From contig NZ_CP030117.1 of NCBI RefSeq assembly GCF_001039275.2, positions 3,286,001-3,350,000 of the forward strand: a stretch of DNA of 64,000 nt, written 5' to 3'. A program made the translations under genes and the position numbers. Source of the DNA: Brevibacillus brevis (lineage in GTDB: Bacteria; Bacillota; Bacilli; Brevibacillales; Brevibacillaceae). This document shows positions 61,614-64,000 of the stretch, one piece after another. The first letter of the stretch is position 1, and every line of letters starts with the position of its first letter. Below the pieces are notes generated by a model that had not been told where the DNA came from, did not search any database, and saw only the letters and a program-made list of their open reading frames with translations.

Positions 61614-61675
61614 GTGTCACATCACTGCTAAAAAAAGCTGCTACTGGATTATCAAGGGCTTCCAATCCGCAGAAG

Positions 61676-61710
61676 AAGGACCCACCTTGTAAGAATCAAG
61701 ATAGGTCCTT
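61676..61710. terminator. Hairpin between convergent units
   Basis: AAGGACC/GGTCCTT with an inner CTTG/CAAG pair. TTTTAT follows on the plus strand and TTCTTC on the minus strand. It lies 50 bp after the DUF4358 stop (61760) and may serve both directions. Confidence 0.55.
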
Positions 61711-61759
61711 TTATCGTTAAGAGTTGCTTTTCCTTTTTGAATACAATCTCTTCGTGTTT

Positions 61760-62242
61760 TTACTTCAGAGCTTCGTCAAACACAGATTCTATTTGATCCA
61801 CCTCTTTTGACACCGCGAATAAAACAAACTGGCCTTTCGTCTTCAAAACATGCTTTTCGATGAGAAAATACTCCTCTGGGCGATAGTCTTTAAATTTGAT
61901 TGTTTGTGCCTCGATCCGTTGTTGTATTTTCTCTTTTACATTATCGGTGTCGCTCGCATCTTTGACTTTGATAACAGCCAGTTCATCCGCTTTCACATTG
62001 GATGAAGCCGTATACAGGATGAAATTCTCCACCTTTTCTGCCTCGATCTGATACAACTTTTGCAGTTTCTCCAGATCCCTTTGTTTCATATCCTGAAAAC
62101 TTACCGTTTGTTGAATTCTTTCTCCCACTTTTGCAGCCGAAAGTTCTTCGGAAGTTCCGCCTTCACTGGAGCATCCGGCCAACATTCCCATTCCGATAGC
62201 AAACATAAGCAGCACTGACAAAAATCGCTTCATTGCATTCAC
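61760..62242 (-). CDS. DUF4358 lipoprotein
   Basis: 160 residues. A lipoprotein signal peptide (MFAIGMGMLAGC, lipobox LAGC) is followed by a soluble domain: YQIEAEKVENFILYTASSNVKADELAVIKVKD, matching the DUF4358 family. These occur beside MBOAT and DHHW genes in envelope O-acylation loci and have no known reaction. The ATG overlaps the stop of the DHHW gene by 4 bp; an internal ATG nine bases on is possible. Confidence 0.85.
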   Translation of the reverse strand: MNAMKRFLSVLLMFAIGMGMLAGCSSEGGTSEELSAAKVGERIQQTVSFQDMKQRDLEKLQKLYQIEAEKVENFILYTASSNVKADELAVIKVKDASDTDNVKEKIQQRIEAQTIKFKDYRPEEYFLIEKHVLKTKGQFVLFAVSKEVDQIESVFDEALK

Positions 62243-63378
62243 TCCATGATGTTTAGAATAGAGGTGTCTTCAAAAAACGTTTTGACGTTGTAAAGGAATA
62301 ACATCTCATGAAACTGCCGATCTTGTATGAGCTTTGTTACGGACCCCTCATAATATCGAAGGTCAACGACATCAATCTCTGCGAAGTGTTCGGCCAAAAA
62401 GGGAATCAGGCTATTGGCGTACGAATCTTTCACGATCAGCAGCTTCTTCCCTTCCGAATGGTCGGTTGTGATTCGGACCCGTGCATGGTTGCCGTTCAGG
62501 AATACTGCATACTTATCCTTTTTGTCCAAATTGTCCATCTGGTACATGGAATCTGCGGTACGACCTTCGTCCACATACTCCACCTTCTTTTTCCTTTCCT
62601 CTTTCGGCAAATAAAGATCGATACGATCAGGCTGCAGATGACGGAAGCCGCTCTTCGAATAGAGCGATCCATAGAATGCATCCGTTACCTGCCGGATGTT
62701 GAACGCTGCTTCGTCTTTTGGAACAATCCCCATCTGCTTGCACAACGCCCGGTAAGCATAATAAGCGCCTTTGCTCGTCCAATGATGATCCGTTTTATAA
62801 AAAATGGCTTCTTCGCGTGCGGCATACAGCGCGGGATAGACATCAACGAAGCGAATATCAGGTTGCAGCAATTGCCGAACTCGATTGAGCGCAGCATACT
62901 CGTCCCCCATTGGTGCGTAGGCGGGCAGTTTATCCCGAAGCAACGCGCCGGGGGTCGGCACCAGCATGATATACTTGCGAAGGTCAGGCGTTGTCTGGTG
63001 AATCGAATGGATGGCCTGAGCCCTGTCATTCACCTCGGTGTCCAGCGGCGATGAGAAATATTGAATCAGGTACCCATCCTTTCCCAGATAAACACCGTTG
63101 CTGTCCTTTTTGCCCATAACTCGATCCGCATCCGTTTTTAGCCCGATCCACACGTCCCGGAAAGCAAATTGATCGGTGATATAGGTCTCGTAATCAGAAG
63201 TGAACTTCCCCGCCAGCAGTGATCGCAGTGAAAAAGGCGGCCTCCTCTCGAGCACCCTGTTTTCTGATTCCGAGAATGCCTGATCAGGGGTCAGTATGTT
63301 CGAAACGGCCATCATGAGGATAAACAGCAAGAATAACAAGCCCGTCACGGCTCGCGTCCATTTGTCACATCTAGTCAA
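62239..63378 (-). CDS. DHHW-family (AlgX/AlgJ-like) SGNH hydrolase
   Basis: 379 residues, probable TTG start with GGGGAGGT seven bases upstream. One N-terminal membrane anchor (GLLFLLFILMMAVSNIL). The family signature KTDHHWTSKGAYYAYRALCKQMG near residue 200 supplies the Asp-His pair, and LLIVKDSYANSLIPFLAEHF supplies the Ser. AlgX/AlgJ-type proteins move acetyl groups to polysaccharides outside the membrane, working with an MBOAT protein; here that is the gene 15 bp upstream in the operon. Polymer unknown. Confidence 0.88.
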   Translation of the reverse strand: MTRCDKWTRAVTGLLFLLFILMMAVSNILTPDQAFSESENRVLERRPPFSLRSLLAGKFTSDYETYITDQFAFRDVWIGLKTDADRVMGKKDSNGVYLGKDGYLIQYFSSPLDTEVNDRAQAIHSIHQTTPDLRKYIMLVPTPGALLRDKLPAYAPMGDEYAALNRVRQLLQPDIRFVDVYPALYAAREEAIFYKTDHHWTSKGAYYAYRALCKQMGIVPKDEAAFNIRQVTDAFYGSLYSKSGFRHLQPDRIDLYLPKEERKKKVEYVDEGRTADSMYQMDNLDKKDKYAVFLNGNHARVRITTDHSEGKKLLIVKDSYANSLIPFLAEHFAEIDVVDLRYYEGSVTKLIQDRQFHEMLFLYNVKTFFEDTSILNIME

Positions 63379-63393
63379 GACAGCTACCTCCCC

Positions 63394-64000
63394 TCAAAAC
63401 CGAAAATATAAGAATGGATTGTAATCCTCAAAGACCAAATAAGCTGACGACAAAACCAAGCTAATGATAGAAAATGCCAGAGCAGCTATCATTCCTACCG
63501 AATTCCATCGCGCTTTCATTTGCTCCAATACTTTCCCTGGCAGCGGTGTCGCGCACAAGGCCAACAGAACGAGCAATCCCCCATACGTCGTCAGGTCGTA
63601 GAGCGCCTGGCGATCAACCCATTCGTGCGCCCCGAAACCAAACATCGCACCGATGAACATCCACGCGGAAGGCAAATGTTCGAATTCAAAAAAGACCCAC
63701 CCGACAACGACAATCAGCAGCGTGTAGAGATGTCCTGCCCAGCTCGGCCAATGCTTCAGCCATTTCAGCAAAAACAGCTTCTCCAACACAACGAAACAGC
63801 CGAAATATAAGCCCCATACGATAAAGTTCCAGCTCGCCCCATGCCACAGACCGGTTAAGAACCATACGATCAAGAGGTTACGGAACTGCTTGCCCAAGCC
63901 CATTCGGTTACCGCCGAGCGGAATATAGACATACTCCCGAAACCAGGAACCGAGGGAAATATGCCATCTGCGCCAAAATTCCGTAACGCTTCGTGAAATA
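63394..64000 (-). CDS. MBOAT O-acyltransferase (AlgI/DltB family), 5' end outside window
   Basis: The frame is open to the right edge, giving the last 201 residues. It begins ISRSVTEFWRRWHISLGSWF and continues REYVYIPLGGNRMGLGKQFRNL, the hallmark of AlgI/DltB proteins, then FLTGLWHGASWNFIVWGLYFG with the invariant His. Five hydrophobic segments follow. Such proteins pass acyl groups across the membrane to a partner such as the DHHW protein encoded next. Confidence 0.93.
   Translation of the reverse strand, partial: ISRSVTEFWRRWHISLGSWFREYVYIPLGGNRMGLGKQFRNLLIVWFLTGLWHGASWNFIVWGLYFGCFVVLEKLFLLKWLKHWPSWAGHLYTLLIVVVGWVFFEFEHLPSAWMFIGAMFGFGAHEWVDRQALYDLTTYGGLLVLLALCATPLPGKVLEQMKARWNSVGMIAALAFSIISLVLSSAYLVFEDYNPFLYFRF

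Noticed and set aside
62308..63054. 248-codon plus-strand frame opposite the DHHW gene
   Set aside because: The minus-strand protein has clear family motifs across this whole stretch; the opposite frame is a shadow.
1..64000. tRNA, rRNA, insertion sequences, phage genes and CRISPR arrays
   Set aside because: Looked for by eye on both strands; none could be supported.

Overview
The window looks like chromosome of a Brevibacillus species, probably the B. brevis group. Strong AGGAGG-type ribosome binding sites and family resemblances (SatA, Cfr/ClbB, MBOAT-DHHW-DUF4358) point to Bacillales. The species call is inference from gene content; no rRNA or tRNA gene is present to confirm it.

Region 1 (1-42884, all minus strand, read from high to low coordinates) is a large hybrid NRPS-PKS cluster that continues off the left edge. 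It opens with a C-A-PCP-E synthetase whose A-domain code fits Asn, so it should make an N-acyl-D-Asn cap. Next is a protein that fuses a secreted serine peptidase of the ClbP/ZmaM type to an ABC exporter, the expected cap-removing and export device. Five genes follow that match the methoxymalonyl-ACP pathway (FkbK, FkbH, FkbJ and FkbI types plus a methyltransferase). The assembly line is then Gly - PKS - Ser - Ser (one 4175-residue protein), KS-AT-KR-ACP, a BtrH-like protein, KS-AT(degenerate)-KR-DH-ACP-C, a Thr module, and another KS-AT(degenerate)-KR module cut by the window edge. Two of the four AT domains have lost the catalytic Ser and most of the small subdomain, so these modules probably need an acyltransferase in trans. 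No thioesterase, phosphopantetheinyl transferase or discrete AT lies in the window. The product is a predicted prodrug-protected hybrid peptide-polyketide that I do not recognise.

Region 2 (42885-48926) holds a cluster leader with a perfect palindrome, an AraC-type regulator, a proline dehydrogenase, a streptothricin acetyltransferase-like gene (satA), a DinB-fold protein and a Cfr-type 23S rRNA methyltransferase with a long structured leader.

Region 3 (48927-57494, minus) is a nine-gene operon for anthranilate catabolism: FADH2-dependent anthranilate 3-monooxygenase, 3-hydroxyanthranilate dioxygenase, ACMS decarboxylase, 2-aminomuconate semialdehyde dehydrogenase, RidA-type deaminase, and the meta-cleavage lower pathway to pyruvate and acetyl-CoA. 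Two tandem Crp/Fnr-family regulators (57756-59065, plus) diverge from it.

Region 4 (59145-64000) has a TetM-family ribosome-protection GTPase, a 57-residue cysteine-rich peptide gene, and the end of a cell-envelope O-acylation operon (MBOAT, DHHW/AlgX-like, DUF4358 lipoprotein).
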